From: Clostridium sp. NkU-1
GTDB lineage: Bacteria; Bacillota_A; Clostridia; Lachnospirales; Lachnospiraceae
NCBI GenBank assembly: GCA_001312405.1
Contig: BBDR01000001.1
Coordinates: forward strand, 372,001 to 436,000
Reading direction: 5' to 3'
DNA: 64,000 nt
This document shows positions 1 through 10,698 of the stretch, in pieces (positions within the stretch are counted from its first letter, which is position 1; every line of letters begins with the position of its first letter). The notes below the pieces were generated by a model. The model was given only the letters and a program-made list of their open reading frames with translations. It had not been told where the DNA came from and ran no database searches. Both the position numbers and the translations under genes were made by a program.

Positions 1-221
1 ATCATTCCTCCGCGTATTTTCTCGTTTCATATTTCCTGCCCATGTATTTGGGGCAGAGCCCACCCCGCTTTACCGGGTGTAAAGGTATGCCCAAAGGGCG
101 TTCATAGGCATAAATGCCTTACATAAAAAATGAAATCCCCATCCTTTATGTAAAGCATCTATGGATGGCAGGCGGCCAGTCAAATGGGCCATGCCTGCCG
201 TTCATTTCTGTATAATTCTGT
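1..221 (-). other. Intergenic region with a long imperfect hairpin, downstream of the substrate-binding gene
   Basis: No gene is supported here. Positions 108-127 and 145-164 are near-complementary and include a perfect 9-bp arm pair, TTACATAAA (119-127) and TTTATGTAA (145-153). A second pairing, GGCAGGC with GCCTGCC, lies near 167-200. On the minus strand these follow the substrate-binding gene and precede a GGAGG at the extreme window edge, so the next gene of this ABC operon (normally a permease) probably starts just outside. The hairpins could attenuate or stabilise the operon transcript; that role is inferred. Confidence 0.4.
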
Positions 222-1242
222 TTATTTAAGGCCGGAAACATCAATCCCAAGAATCTTTGCTGTCTCTTCGTTGACAGTAAGCTTGCACTTATCTAAAGGA
301 AGGTATTCAATGGGCATCTTGGAGATATCCGCACCCTCTTTTAAGATCTTCACTGCCTGCTGACCGGTTAAGTAACCCAGTTCATAATAATCAATGCCGT
401 ATGTAGCAAGACCGCCAGCCTTTACCATGCCTTCTTCCCCGCAAATCACCGGAATACCGTTTTCATTGGCTACCATGCTGACAGTTGCCATACCTGCGGC
501 AATGGTATTATCGGTGGGAACATAAAGGGCATCGATCTTGCCTACCATGGAGGTAACCACCGTCTGGATCTCGTTGGAGTTGGACACGGTGTACTCCACT
601 GCTGTCATGCCTTCTGCCTCAATTGCTTCTTTTGCCATCTTGGCCTGGATCTCAGAGTTGGATTCTGCGGAACAGAAAAGGATTCCAACGGTTTTTGCAT
701 CAGGGAGAATCTTTTTTTAACAGGGATATCTGCTCTTTCACAGGAGTTAAATCAGAGGTTCCGCTTACGTTTCCGCCTGGATTATCGTTGCTTTCAACCA
801 AATCGGAGGCTGCCGGATCAGTGACCGCTGTCATCAGAATCGGAATATCGCTTGTAGCTCCAGCCACAGCCTGAGCTGCCGGTGTTGCGATGGCAAGGAT
901 CAAATCATCTTTGTCATTGACCAGCTTACTGGCAATGGTCTGGCACGTAGGCTGATCGCCGGAGGCGTTCTGCTGGTCAACCGTGTAGTTAAGACCTGCT
1001 TCATCAAGTGCCTTTATAAAACCCTTATTGGTCGCATCTAAAGCCGCATGCTGTACAAGCTGGAGAACTCCGATTTTAAACTGCTTTCCATCTGCTGTCT
1101 TTTCTGCCATGGATTCTGCCGCTTCGCCTGTCTTTTCCGCCGCAGAGGCTGCCGTATCCGATGCCTTGCTGCCGCATGCTGATAAGGACATCATCATGAC
1201 ACCGGCAAGAACCAGTGATAAAACTTTTGCTGATTTTTTCAT
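222..1242 (-). CDS. ABC transporter substrate-binding lipoprotein (TrpX/COG2984-like), one frameshift
   Basis: Solute-binding lipoprotein of an ABC importer, acting outside the membrane. The N-terminus is a lipoprotein signal with lipobox LSAC, followed by an Ala/Ser/Glu-rich linker and the ABC_sub_bind fold (segments like KIGVLQLVQHAALD, ATPAAQAV and GTSDLTPV). The start at 1242 (MKKSAKVL) has GAGGAGAG upstream. The reading frame breaks in the A run at about 712-719: the upstream part ends at LLKK and the downstream part resumes at ILPDAKTVGILF, so a single protein of about 340 residues, normal for the family, is expected. The ligand is unknown; relatives bind aromatic amino acids or other small molecules. 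It has its own promoter at 1296-1324, and ABC partners are presumably beyond position 1. Confidence 0.8.
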
Positions 1243-1295
1243 AATCTTCTCTCCTCTTCCTTCCAAAATTTCGTCCTTTTTGGAACTTAATTCGT

Positions 1296-1324
1296 ATCAT
1301 ACTACAAAAAAGACAAGCCGTCAA
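1296..1324 (-). promoter_or_regulatory. Vegetative promoter of the substrate-binding gene
   Basis: On the minus strand, TTGACG (1319-1324), a 17-bp spacer and TATGAT (1296-1301). It lies about 55 bp upstream of the start at 1242. Confidence 0.7.
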
Positions 1325-1422
1325 TTTTATTACTTTAATTTTATGTGTTTTTAAAGCGTTAAAGCGCATTTTTGTAAAAAAATGACGATAACAGAAGCTG
1401 TATTTGCTGCTCTGTTCGCCAA

Positions 1423-1454
1423 AAAGACCGGAGAATTTGTATTCTCCGGTCTTT
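1423..1454 (-). terminator. Rho-independent terminator of yitT-like gene
   Basis: A perfect 13-bp inverted repeat (AAAGACCGGAGAA / TTCTCCGGTCTTT, 6-nt loop) begins immediately after the stop codon of the YitT gene and is followed by a T-rich stretch on the minus strand. Confidence 0.85.
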
Positions 1455-1455
1455 A

Positions 1456-2319
1456 TTAATTTGCTAGAAATCCATTTCCTATAATTTCACTGGAATTGGA
1501 TATCAGTATAAATGCTGATGGTTCCACAGTACGTATATATTTTTTAAGCTTAAGTGCCTGGGAACGCTTCATGGTTGTCAGGATAATTGTCTTTTTATGA
1601 TGGCTGAAAGCGCCTGTGCCTCGTAAACCGTGGCGCTCCTGTTAAGTCCGTGTATGATATAATCGCAAATGGGCGCTGGGTCATCGCAGATGATGCTGAA
1701 GCATTTGCATAAGTTGATATTCTCAATGACATCACCGATGATGAGGGATTTAGCCAATAGACCAAGAGAAGAGAACAGCCCGGTCTCCGGTCCGAATACA
1801 AAGTAGGCCAGGATGACTCCCGCCAGATCCACCAGCAAAAGCACGGTACCTATATTAAGACTGGTGTACCGTTTCAGTATCATGGCAATAATGTCCGTTC
1901 CTCCGCTGGAAGCTCCCGTGTTAAAAAGGATGGCAGTGCCTACGCTTGGCAAAAGAATGGCAAAAATCAGTTCCAAAAGCGGTTCATTAGTAAGAGGTTT
2001 TGTAATAGGATACAGCCGTTCCAAAAAATATAGAAATACGGACATCAGGATGGTGGCGTAAACCGTTTTAATCCCAAAGCTCCGTCCCAGGAAGAGAAAG
2101 CCAAGCACCAGTAATACGGTGTTCACAATGTTTGTAAACTCACTGGCCGACCAATGGGTTAATGCACTGAAAACTGTTGCAAACCCTGTGACACCTCCGA
2201 ATGCAAAATTATTGGGGAATTTGAAAAAAATAGATTCCCACCACCATAATCCAGATGCTGAACGTGATCAGTCCATACTCTGTAAGCGTTCTCAGTGTTT
2301 TGTTTTCTATCTGCTTCAT
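1456..2319 (-). CDS. YitT family membrane protein, two frameshifts
   Basis: Polytopic membrane protein of the YitT/DUF2179 family, function unknown. It has hydrophobic helices, the family-typical loop with GASSGGTDIIAMIL, and a soluble C-terminal domain ending in ISNSSEIIGNGF. The start at 2319 (MKQIENKTLRTL) has GGAGGGGAG upstream. Indels in the A/T runs near 2227 and 1590 split it into three frames that join into about 287 residues, the usual size. It stands alone, between galT upstream and its own terminator at 1423-1454. Confidence 0.85.
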
Positions 2320-2468
2320 GACTGTTTATCTGCTCCCCTCCGGCTCCTTTTAGCCGGTTTGTACGTTTTTATTGAGTGAATACAATATTTCCTTTCACTC
2401 CAACTCGACTATACCTCAAAGGGGAGGTAATTACAAACACCAATCCATCTGACCTTCTCACAGCCTTT

Positions 2469-3988
2469 CTATTGTGAACAAGGGTTAAATCCCACACTGG
2501 CAAGGAACCGTTTAAACCCGTTTCGGCCCTGTTCATCACATTTGTAAACGCCTGCGTCCTCCAGCACCCGCTCAAATACCAGGCCAACCTCCTTTTTTTT
2601 AAAATATCCTCTACGTTTTCCTTTGTTACTTTTTCGTATTTTTGAAGAAAAGCCTCCGCCCAGTCCGCGTGCTTCTCAATGGTTTCATCATCTCTTATAT
2701 CTTTCCCTTCCACAATGCACTTAGCCAGCAGGTTCAGTTCTTCCTTCAGTCTGGAAGGCAGGACCGCCAATCCCATGACCTCAATTAAGCCGATATTCTC
2801 TTTCTTGATGTGATGAAGCTCCTGATGAGGGTGGTAAACGCCAAGAGGGAATTCTTCTGTGGTGATATTGTTTCTTAAGACCAGATCAAGCTCGTATACT
2901 CCATCCCGCATTCTGGCAATTGGGGTGATGGTGTTATGAGGCTCTCCCTCCGTTTCCGCAAAGATAAAGCTTCCTCATCCGTATAAGCTCTCCAGGCATC
3001 CAGAACCTTGGTCCCAAGGGCAATTAAGTCCTCTGGATTTTTGCTTCTGGTTCGCAGTACGGACATGGGCCATTTCACGATTCCGGCTTCCACTCCTTCA
3101 AAGCCTTCCATCTGGAAACAGCTCTCCATGGGAGCCTTAGCCATGGCAAAATCATAATTTCCTCCCTGAAAATGGTCGTGGGAAAGAATAGAGCCTCCTA
3201 CAATGGGCAGATCCGCATTGGAACCAAGAAAATAGTGTGGGAACAGCTTTACAAAATCAAACAGTTTTACAAAGGTGTCTCTCTCTATTTTCATGGGAAT
3301 ATGCTGTCCGTTGAAAACGATACAGTGTTCGTTATAATAAACATAGGGAGAATACTGAAAGCCCCACTCACTGTTGTTGATCTTAAGACGGATGATCCTG
3401 TGGTTATTTCTGGCCGGATGGTTTGTCCTTCCCGCATAACCCTCATTTTCCATGCAAAGCTGGCATTTGGGATAACCGCTTTGTTTCACAAGCTTTGCAG
3501 CGGCAATGGCCTTTGGATCCTTCTCAGGCTTTGATAAATTCACCGTAATATCCAGATCACCGTATTGGGTAGGAGTCACCCACCGCATATCCTTTTTGAT
3601 CCGATAACGCCTGATATAATCGGAATCCTGGCTCAGTTTATAATAATATCCGGTTGCAGCCTGAGGTGACTGGCTCTGATACAGATCCCAGAACGTTTTT
3701 TTCTACTTCACCCGGCCTTGGCATCAGACAATTCATCAGCTTTGTATCAAATAAATCCCGGTATGTAACACTGTCTTCTTCTATTATTCCGGCCTGGCAG
3801 GCATAATCCAGCAATTCCTTTAAAACAGCTTCCAGATCAATATGGTCCCATTGTCCTGGCTGCTCCTCATATTCGTCCATCATCATTACATCAAGGATCT
3901 GGTTAAGGGCATAAAAACGGTCCGTTTCCTCGATCAACCCTGTGTTAAGCCCATATTGTACCAGCTTCTTAATTGCCTCATAAATCAT
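2469..3988 (-). CDS. galT: Galactose-1-phosphate uridylyltransferase, type 2, three frameshifts
   Basis: Exchanges UMP between UDP-glucose and galactose-1-phosphate (Leloir pathway, cytoplasm). The sequence matches the Firmicutes type-2 family of about 500 residues: a helical N-terminus ([14 protein letters not shown]), the zinc/substrate segment [14 protein letters not shown], and the active-site region [13 protein letters not shown]. The start at 3988 has AGGAGGGA 8 nt upstream. Frame breaks at about 3697 (T run), 2965 (one T missing from a short run) and 2597 (A run) give three pieces. After correction the end is VGFNPCSQ, with the stop at 2469. No galK or galE is adjacent, which is unusual for this gene. 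Confidence 0.9.
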
Positions 3989-4043
3989 TGTGGTGTCCCT
4001 CCTGGTTTCTTTTCTCCTTATATACCTCTCCAATTATACCGTT

Positions 4044-4594
4044 CTAAAAGGAGCAAAACAATATACTATATTTTGTTTTTATTGCATTTTTTTTAATAAA
4101 ATTACTGATCCTGCTTATGATCATGCCGCCCAGGATCCCTATGATAAGTCCTGCGGCCGTGCCTGCTACCAGAAGCATGGGAAGATAAAAGAACACTCCG
4201 GCCTGCTTGACCACAAGAGCTGCCACGCAAACCTGCCCGATGTTATGACCCACACCTCCCAGAATACTGATTCCTGTTGTACCCATCCAGTTTTTTTCTC
4301 TTGCAAAGAACCATTATAAGAAGGCTTAAGCTCCAGCCTCCCAGGCTGTAAAGCATGGCAAATAAGTTTCCAAAGGTAAATCCGGTAAGAACGATCCTCA
4401 AAAGTGAAATGAAAACCGTTCCGCCTGTCCCTACCGTATAGAGCCCCATAATCGTGACCAGATTGGCAAGTCCCAGCTTTACCCCCGGTATTCCAAGAGA
4501 AATGGGAATCAGTTTCTACAAAACTGAGCACAAAGGCCAGTGCAATCAGCATTCCGTACAACGCTGCCACATGTGCTGAATTTTTAACTTTCAT
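4044..4594 (-). CDS. Gx transporter family protein (heptaprenyl diphosphate synthase component I-like membrane protein), two frameshifts
   Basis: Small integral membrane protein of the Hpre_diP_synt_I / Gx transporter family, which resembles ECF S components; substrate unknown. Visible features are an N-terminal helix (ALYGMLIALAFVLSFVE), a Gly-rich segment (GLYTVGTGGTVFISLLR) and LGGVGHNIGQV. The start at 4594 has AAAGGAGAG. Frame breaks near 4513 and 4290 join to about 183 residues, the family size. In related clostridia it usually neighbours a NusG-domain-II protein; that partner is absent here. Confidence 0.75.
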
Positions 4595-4662
4595 AAGAGC
4601 TCTCCTTTTTCCTGCATTCAGCCTTTATCTTATCACACTTTGGTATTTATGTAAAAGAAAAT

Positions 4663-4702
4663 CCCGGAGAGCATCCTCATTATCAGGAAAATACTCTCCG
4701 GG
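4663..4702 (-). terminator. Terminator after degV
   Basis: Stem CCCGGAGAG / CTCTCCGGG with a long A/T-rich loop, then ATTTTCTTTT on the minus strand, directly downstream of the DegV stop codon. Confidence 0.7.
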
Positions 4703-4709
4703 AGAAAAA

Positions 4710-5597
4710 CTAATCCATTCTTTTGTCTCCCCAGAAAAATAATGCCACAGTACCAGGCCCGGTATGGGAACCGATGACAGCCCCAATGCTGTTTAACAGC
4801 ACCTTTTCAGAAAGCCTGGGGAAACGCTCCTCCACCAGGGCCGCCACTTCCCTGGCATCGCTTTCACAGGCGGAATAAGAGATAAAGCATTTCCCGCTGT
4901 AATCCCTTCCCCCGTCTGCATGGGCTTCCATTGTGTTCACAATTTCATGGATTGCTTTCTTCTTGGTACGGATCTTCTGCCTGGGAACCAGATGCCCCTT
5001 GTCGTCAACACTCATAAGAGGCAGATGTTAAGCACAGTGCCAAGCATTGCGGATGTGGCTGAAATCCTGCCTCCCCGTTTAAAACTGGTTAAATCCGTGG
5101 AGAAGAACCAGTGATGCACAAATAGCTTGTTATTCTCCACCCATTCACTTGCTTCTTCCAGGGAAACACCCTTGTCCCTTAAGTCTGCCACTGCATCGGT
5201 CAGAAGTCCATAGCCGGCAGAAGCCCCAAGGGAATCCACAATAACGATCTTTCTTTCCGGATACTTAGAGCTCATTTCTTCCCTGGCTACGCAGGCAGAA
5301 TTGTAGGTTCCTGAAATCCCGGAGGAAAGGGTGAGGTGCAGAATATCCTTGCCTTCCTTTAAAAACGGTTCAAAAAAATCACAATATTCTTCCACATTTA
5401 CCTGGGAAGTCACAGGGGCCGCACCTTTGGCGATCCGGCCATAAAACTCAGGAAAGGGAATACTCTGTCCTAAGTCATCCGGATAGGTGACGCCATCCAT
5501 TGTATAGTGAAAACACACATAGGGAATTTGGCGCTGTTCAAAAAAATTCCTTCTTCATATCTACTGTAGAACAGCAGGTTAAAACAAAACTTCCCAT
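4710..5597 (-). CDS. DegV family fatty-acid-binding protein, two frameshifts
   Basis: DegV/FakB-type protein that binds a fatty acid and, in characterised members, presents it to a fatty acid kinase. Hallmarks are the N-terminal TCCSTVDMKKEFF and the central TLSSGISGTYNSA, followed by SLGASAGYGLL and KRGGRISATSA. The start at 5597 (MGSFVLTCCS) is followed by an extra T in the T run near 5540; a second indel near 5020 separates VLNI from PLMSVDDKG. Joined length is about 295 residues, normal for the family. No FakA kinase is adjacent. Confidence 0.88.
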
Positions 5598-5631
5598 ATC
5601 TGTACACCTCCTATCATTTGCTGAATCAATA

Positions 5632-7037
5632 TTAACACATTTTTTCCAGAATTGGAATCTTTACAACAAATTCCGTTCCCACATCAAGCTCTGAGCGTAC
5701 GGTAATGGTACCATGATAGAAATTTACAATGTGCTTCACGATAGAAAGTCCCAGGCCGGTCCCGCCCTGTTTTTTGCTCCGCCCCTTGTCCACACGGTAA
5801 AACCGCTCAAAAATACGGTTTAAAGATTCTTTTGGGATACCCATCCCATTATCCTTAACACGGATTATCACATTGTGGTCCTCTTCTGTCACTGTGACCC
5901 ATACCTGGCCGCCGGGCTTGTTGTATTTGACCGCGTTGCTTATAAGATTTCCGAAAAGCTCCTTCATCTGCTGTCCATTGGCATAAATGCAAAGGGGCTT
6001 GCAGTCTACATGGATGATAACTTCATGAGATGCAACCAGCGGTTTTAAGGATTCGACGATATCATCTAAAAGAATGGACAGACGCACATCACTTTTTAAA
6101 ACCTCTGCTTCCTTTGCCTCAAGCCGGGAAATCATCAGGATGTCATTGATAAGGTGATTCATATTGACTGCTTCCTTTTTGATTCGCCTTATAAAATCTA
6201 TCTTTTGTTCTTCATCCTGAATGATCCCGCTTTCTAAAAGCTCAGCATACCCTTGAACCGATGTAATGGGAGTTTTCAGTTCATGGGAAGCATTGCTGAA
6301 AAATTCCTGGCGGATCTGCTTTTCCAGTTCAATCTGGTTTAAATATTCCTTTATATTTTTAGACATTGACCTGGTTGTTTCCGCTATAATATTAATCTCC
6401 GGATACTGGTAAGTTTCAAAGGAAAGGTCTGTATAATCCCCGTTTACTTTTAACATTTCCTGGGAAATTTCCTTTAACGGTCTTGTAATGGATTTTGAGA
6501 AGCTGTCCGCCGAAAATGCAGAATACATAATGGCCATCAGAAAACTGAGCCAGATGGAAGGCAATAACAGCATCAGATATTCTTTCATGCCGGAATATGG
6601 AATTGCCATACGAAGAATATAATCCGCCCGTGAGGAGCAGATTGCCACGTAAAGCATATTTTCCTTAAGGGTCTCGGAATAGCGTCTGGCCGTGCCGGTC
6701 CCCTCAGAAAGAGCTTCTTTCACTTCTTCCCTGTCCAGATGATTATCCAGGGAAGTGGCCGGTACATTCCCAGTATCGGCCACAATGCTTCCATCCATGC
6801 GTATAATTGTAAAACGGCTTTCACTCTCACCCAGTGACTGCTTAAGGCCTCCTATTTCTCCGGTAAGATCACCGGAATAATCCAGGATCTCATCCATTGC
6901 TCTTAAAGTGTATGTCATGTCTTTTCTGGAATTTTTAAGCAGTGCGCTGCTGGAGGCGATATAAAAAACAGAGCTGCTGAGTATCAGCACTACTAAAATG
7001 ATCTGGATAAATTTTTTTTAAAGATCACGCTTCTCAT
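5632..7037 (-). CDS. PhoR-like sensor histidine kinase, one frameshift near the N-terminus
   Basis: Membrane sensor kinase of a phosphate-type two-component system. Order: N-terminal membrane helix, extracellular loop of about 120 residues, second helix, HAMP-like linker, HisKA box with phospho-acceptor His in NASHELKTPI, then HATPase motifs (N box SNAVKYNK, DNGMGIP, F box FERFYRVDKG, GTGLGLSIV). The start at 7037 (MRSVIF) follows a GGGGGAAT sequence; an indel in the A run at 7012-7019 shifts the first 8 codons. It lies 43 bp downstream of its regulator gene and belongs to the same operon as the Na/Pi transporter, which supports a PhoR role. Confidence 0.85.
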
Positions 7038-7080
7038 AGATTCCCCCATCTGCGCATATAGCCAGACTATATATATTTCC

Positions 7081-7770
7081 CTACTCTTCCGTCTTAATAA
7101 AACGATAGCCTACGCCGCGGACCGTCTTGATGCAGGAACCGCCGTTTTCTCCCAGCTTTTGCCGGAGTGTACGGATATGCATATCCAGAGTCCTGGTTTC
7201 CCCATCGTAGTCATACCCCCAGATATGGTTCAAAAGCTCATCTCTGGTGACGACCTTATTATGGTTCTCCATCAAATACTGTAAAAGTTCAAACTCCTTT
7301 AGCGTCAGTTCAACCTTGACGCCGTCACAATGGACCTCTCTTGTCTTTTTATTTAAGCTTAAGCAATATTGATTCAGCTCGTTTGAGTCAGCCTGTCCTC
7401 TGGTGCTGCGCCGCAAAAGACTTCGGATCCTGGCGGCCAGCTCCATGACTCCAAAGGGCTTTGTCATATAGTCGTCGGCTCCGCCGTCAAGTCCTGCCAC
7501 CTTATCAAACTCTCTGTCTTTCGCGGTCAGAATAAGAATTGGAATATCCTTTAAAGACTCATTTTTCCGAATTCTGCGAATGGCTGTCAGCCCGTCCATA
7601 CCGGGAAGCATCAGATCAAACACAGCCAGGGCCGGCTTGTCTGACTCAATATGCCTTAAGGCTTCCTCCGCCATCTCAAAAGCAGATACTTCATAGCCAA
7701 AACCTTCCAGGGCAATTTTAATTAAGTCCCTGATGTTGTCATCGTCTTCAATTACATAGATACGCTCCAT
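7081..7770 (-). CDS. PhoB/PhoP-like response regulator (OmpR family)
   Basis: DNA-binding response regulator, about 229 residues and intact. Receiver domain with acidic pocket EDDDN, phospho-acceptor Asp in VFDLMLPGMDG, and the K motif in DDYMTKPFG; then a winged-helix domain (HIWGYDYDGETRTLDMHI). The start at 7770 (MERIYVIEDDD) has AAAGGAGAA 6 nt upstream; an upstream in-frame start at 7827 lacks a ribosome site. It sits between the Na/Pi transporter and the kinase, so it probably controls phosphate uptake and its own operon through the TTTACAT repeats at 9529-9586. Confidence 0.88.
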   Translation of the reverse strand: MERIYVIEDDDNIRDLIKIALEGFGYEVSAFEMAEEALRHIESDKPALAVFDLMLPGMDGLTAIRRIRKNESLKDIPILILTAKDREFDKVAGLDGGADDYMTKPFGVMELAARIRSLLRRSTRGQADSNELNQYCLSLNKKTREVHCDGVKVELTLKEFELLQYLMENHNKVVTRDELLNHIWGYDYDGETRTLDMHIRTLRQKLGENGGSCIKTVRGVGYRFIKTEE

Positions 7771-7816
7771 ACATTCTCCTTTCCACATTCCTGTCCGCAG
7801 GGCGTTCCCTTTTCTG

Positions 7817-9474
7817 TTACATTTCATCCCTCACGTAACCTGCAATATTATGAGCATGGTCAGAAATACGTTCCAGGTTGCTTAAGGCATCTAAAAAGAT
7901 GACTCCGTTTTCCGGCTTACAGGTTTGCGCGGATAAGCGTTCGATATGACGTTCTCTTAATTCCTCTTCCAGGCTGTCCACACGTTCCTCACTTTGGATC
8001 ACTGCACGGACCTCTGACATGTCTCCGGTCTCCCTGGCCTTTATGGCATGCTCCAGAGAGGAACGTACCTCCTTAAGCATTTCCTTGATTTCATTTTCAG
8101 CATCCTTTGAAAAAATAATGTTCCGGTTGGCTTTTTCCATTGCCAGTTCGGATAAGTTCTCACAGTGATCGCTGACCCGCTCAAAATCGCTGATCGTATA
8201 AAATAAGTTTTTTAACCAGAAGATGCTGCTCCTCGTTTAAGGACTGGTTATTGATTTTTATCAGATAATCTGTGAGCATCTTTTCATAATCATTGATCTT
8301 CTGTTCCATTTTTTTCCACAAGCTTTGCCTCTGCCCTGTTGTTGCCAAGAAGAGCGGCAGCCGCTAAGTCTAAGTTTTCCATGGCGGCATTTCCCATGCT
8401 CACAACTTCATGGTTTACATTTTCAATGGCAAAGGAAGGAGTCTCTAAAATTCTCTCATCCAGATGGCGCTTCATCTGGGTATCAGGATCCATTGGAGCT
8501 TCCTTTTTATTCTCCCGCACAAAGAAGCCTGAGGCCTTTACCAGAAGCCCGGCAAAGGGGAATAAAATAATGGTATTGCTCACATTAAATATGGTATGGA
8601 AGATGGATATTCCCACACTGCTGATTCGTGAAGCCGCAAAAACCGGATTCAGCTTAAACACTACAAACATGATACAGCCGAAAATAACAGCACCGACCAC
8701 ATTAAAAAGAAGATGAATGACAGCGGCGCGTTTAGCCGTTTTGTTAGCTCCCACACTGGAAAGCAGAGCGGTTACACAGGTACCGATATTCTGCCCTAAG
8801 GTGATAAAAATTGCTGACTGCCAGTTTACGATTCCGTTGAGAGCCAGAGTCTGCAAAATTCCTACGGATGCCGAGGAGCTTTGGATGATGCCGGTAACAA
8901 CAAGTCCTGCTAATATTCCAAGGAGTGGATTTCTTCCCATAATGGAAAATGCCTGGCTGAAAATAGGGGCGTTCCTGTAAGGAGTGATGGAATCTGACAT
9001 GAAGGTAAGCCCAATAAACAGCACACCAAAGCCTACCAGGATCTCACCGATCTGCTTTTTCTTTCCGCTTCCGGTAAAAAGGCTTAAAACAGCGCCCACG
9101 CCTACCAGGGCCGGAGCAAAAAACTCGGGCTTCATCATCTCTCCCCATTCACTCATGGACACGATCCAGCTGGTAACGGTTGTTCCGATGTTGGCACCCA
9201 TAATGATGCCAACGGCCTGCTCCAGATTGATGATCCCGGCATTTACAAATCCTACCACCATGACTGTGGTGGCTGAGCTGCTCTGGATGATGGCGGTAAT
9301 TCCGGTTCCCAAAAGCACACCCATGAGCCTGTTGCTGGTCAGGACCCCTAAAAGCTGCTGCATTTTATGGCCTGCTGATTTTTGAAGCCCATCGGCCATG
9401 GCGTCCATTCCATAGAGGAACATCCCCAGCCCTCCAATGAATTTAAATAACATTTGTATTTCTGTGATTGACAT
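7817..9474 (-). CDS. Na/Pi cotransporter with C-terminal PhoU-like domain, two frameshifts
   Basis: NptA-family sodium/phosphate symporter in the membrane. The transporter half carries the two inverted-repeat signatures QSSSATTVMVVGFVNAG and QSSSASVGILQTLALNG. The C-terminal about 200 residues are a PhoU-like helical bundle (LLVKNLFYTISDFERVSDHCENL and LSNLERISDHAHNIAGYV). Indels in the A/T runs at about 8307 and 8207 separate the two halves, but a fused protein of about 550 residues is the usual architecture, so a separate phoU is not claimed. The start at 9474 has GGAGGATGCT. It is the first gene of the operon with the regulator and kinase. Confidence 0.88.
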
Positions 9475-9495
9475 AGCATCCTCCATTTTTTCATG

Positions 9496-9524
9496 ATAGT
9501 ACATTATTGTAAACACTATATCAA
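9496..9524 (-). promoter_or_regulatory. Promoter of the phosphate operon
   Basis: Minus-strand TTGATA (9519-9524), 17-bp spacer and TACTAT (9496-9501), just upstream of the transporter start at 9474. The repeated boxes at 9529-9586 lie directly upstream of the -35. Confidence 0.55.
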
Positions 9525-9528
9525 GTCT

Positions 9529-9586
9529 ATGTAAAAAAATATGCACGTAAATGTAAAATTTATGTAAATTTATGTCTTAATGTAAA
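9529..9586 (-). promoter_or_regulatory. Candidate Pho box (phased TTTACAT repeats)
   Basis: TTTACAT occurs on the minus strand at 9529-9535, 9551-9557, 9562-9568 and 9580-9586, with weaker copies at 9541 and 9572. Most spacings are multiples of about 11 bp, as in PhoP/PhoB tandem boxes. The array sits just upstream of the -35 of a phosphate transporter/two-component operon. It overlaps the 3' end of the dipeptidase gene. Confidence 0.55.
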
Positions 9587-10568
9587 ATTTCTTTATAAAC
9601 CCGAAGGACATTCCCATAAAAGACTGCCTCAATTTCCCTTTCTGAAAATCCCTCTTTTTTCATATAAGCTTCCAAAAGGGGTAAGTCTTCCGGGGATTTA
9701 AGCTCTAAATTTCCCCCGATTCCGTCAAAATCCGATCCAAGGCCAATGCACTGGATGCCTCCCACCTTTTTATATGCTTCATATGGGAAACCATATCTTC
9801 CACCCTGCTTAAGGCTCCTTCTCCTTTTTTCCAGTCATGAAGAAAATCGGCGCAATAATTGATTCCGGTGACGCCGCCCCGTTCTGAAAGTTTTTTTATC
9901 ATATCATCCGTTAAGTTCCTGGGATTAGAGGCAATGGCCCTGGCATTGGAATGGCTGGCCACAAACGGCTTTTCCGTATACCGGAACACGTCTTCTATCC
10001 CGGCATCTGACAAATGGGACACATCAATGACGATTCCCAGCCTTTCCATCTCCCGAACAAATTCAATTCCCTTTTCCGTAAGTCCATGCTCCGTTTCCGG
10101 TTCAAAAAAGGCCTCTCCGTTTTCCTCCCAGATCCGGTTGGGATGTGCCAGTTCATTTTTATAGTTCCAGGTAAGGGTCGCCATACGGACACCCAGCCGG
10201 TAAAAATTCCTTAAGAACGCCGGTTCTCCCTGCATACGCCTCCTTCCTCTATGGTCAGCATGGCAGACATTCTCCCATTTTTCCGGTTTTCTTCAATGTC
10301 CCTGTAGCTTTTTACAATACCAATGATATCCTCATATTTTTCCAGTTCAATATAAAAGAGATCAACAAGCTTCATACAATATTCAAAAGGATGTTCCTGC
10401 CTGGCGAGATTTGTAAACAAGGCAAAGTTCTGTAAGCAGTAATCCCCTTTTTCATGCGCTCCAAATCAATATGACAGTCATTTTTTAAGATGGAAAAGAC
10501 CTTTCCTTCTTCTTTCCGGTAAAAAAAAGCTCTGAAATGGTATCACAGTGCATATCAACAACCTTCAT
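9577..10568 (-). CDS. Membrane dipeptidase (peptidase M19 family), several frameshifts
   Basis: Zinc-dependent dipeptidase of the M19 (renal dipeptidase) family. Metal and substrate motifs are visible: DMHCDT at the N-terminus, EEGG, SHSNARAIASNPRNL and GLGSDFDGIGG. The start at 10568 (MKVVDMHCDT) follows an AGAAAGGG stretch. Indels at about 10528 (T run), 10455 (G run), 10245 and 9770 split it; joined length is about 330 residues, normal. No terminator separates it from the phosphate operon, whose control boxes overlap its end. Physiological substrate unknown. Confidence 0.85.
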
Positions 10569-10609
10569 AATTCTTCCCTTTCTCATGATCCACTAATTTA
10601 CTCTACGCA

Positions 10610-10641
10610 AAAGGAGCAGCCCAAAAATGAGCTACTCCTTT
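10610..10641 (-). terminator. Probable terminator of the MacB-like operon
   Basis: AAAGGAG-C-AGC pairs with GCT-A-CTCCTTT (one mismatch), followed by TTTTG on the minus strand, 58 bp downstream of the permease stop. Confidence 0.55.
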
Positions 10642-10698
10642 GGTAACTATGCAAATAGTATCACCAATATGATATATTTGCAAGAAAATGTTGGTTTT

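Noticed and set aside
7817..8320. A separate phoU gene downstream of the Na/Pi transporter
   Set aside because: The PhoU-like part continues the transporter after indels in homopolymer runs, and the fused architecture is normal for NptA-type proteins.
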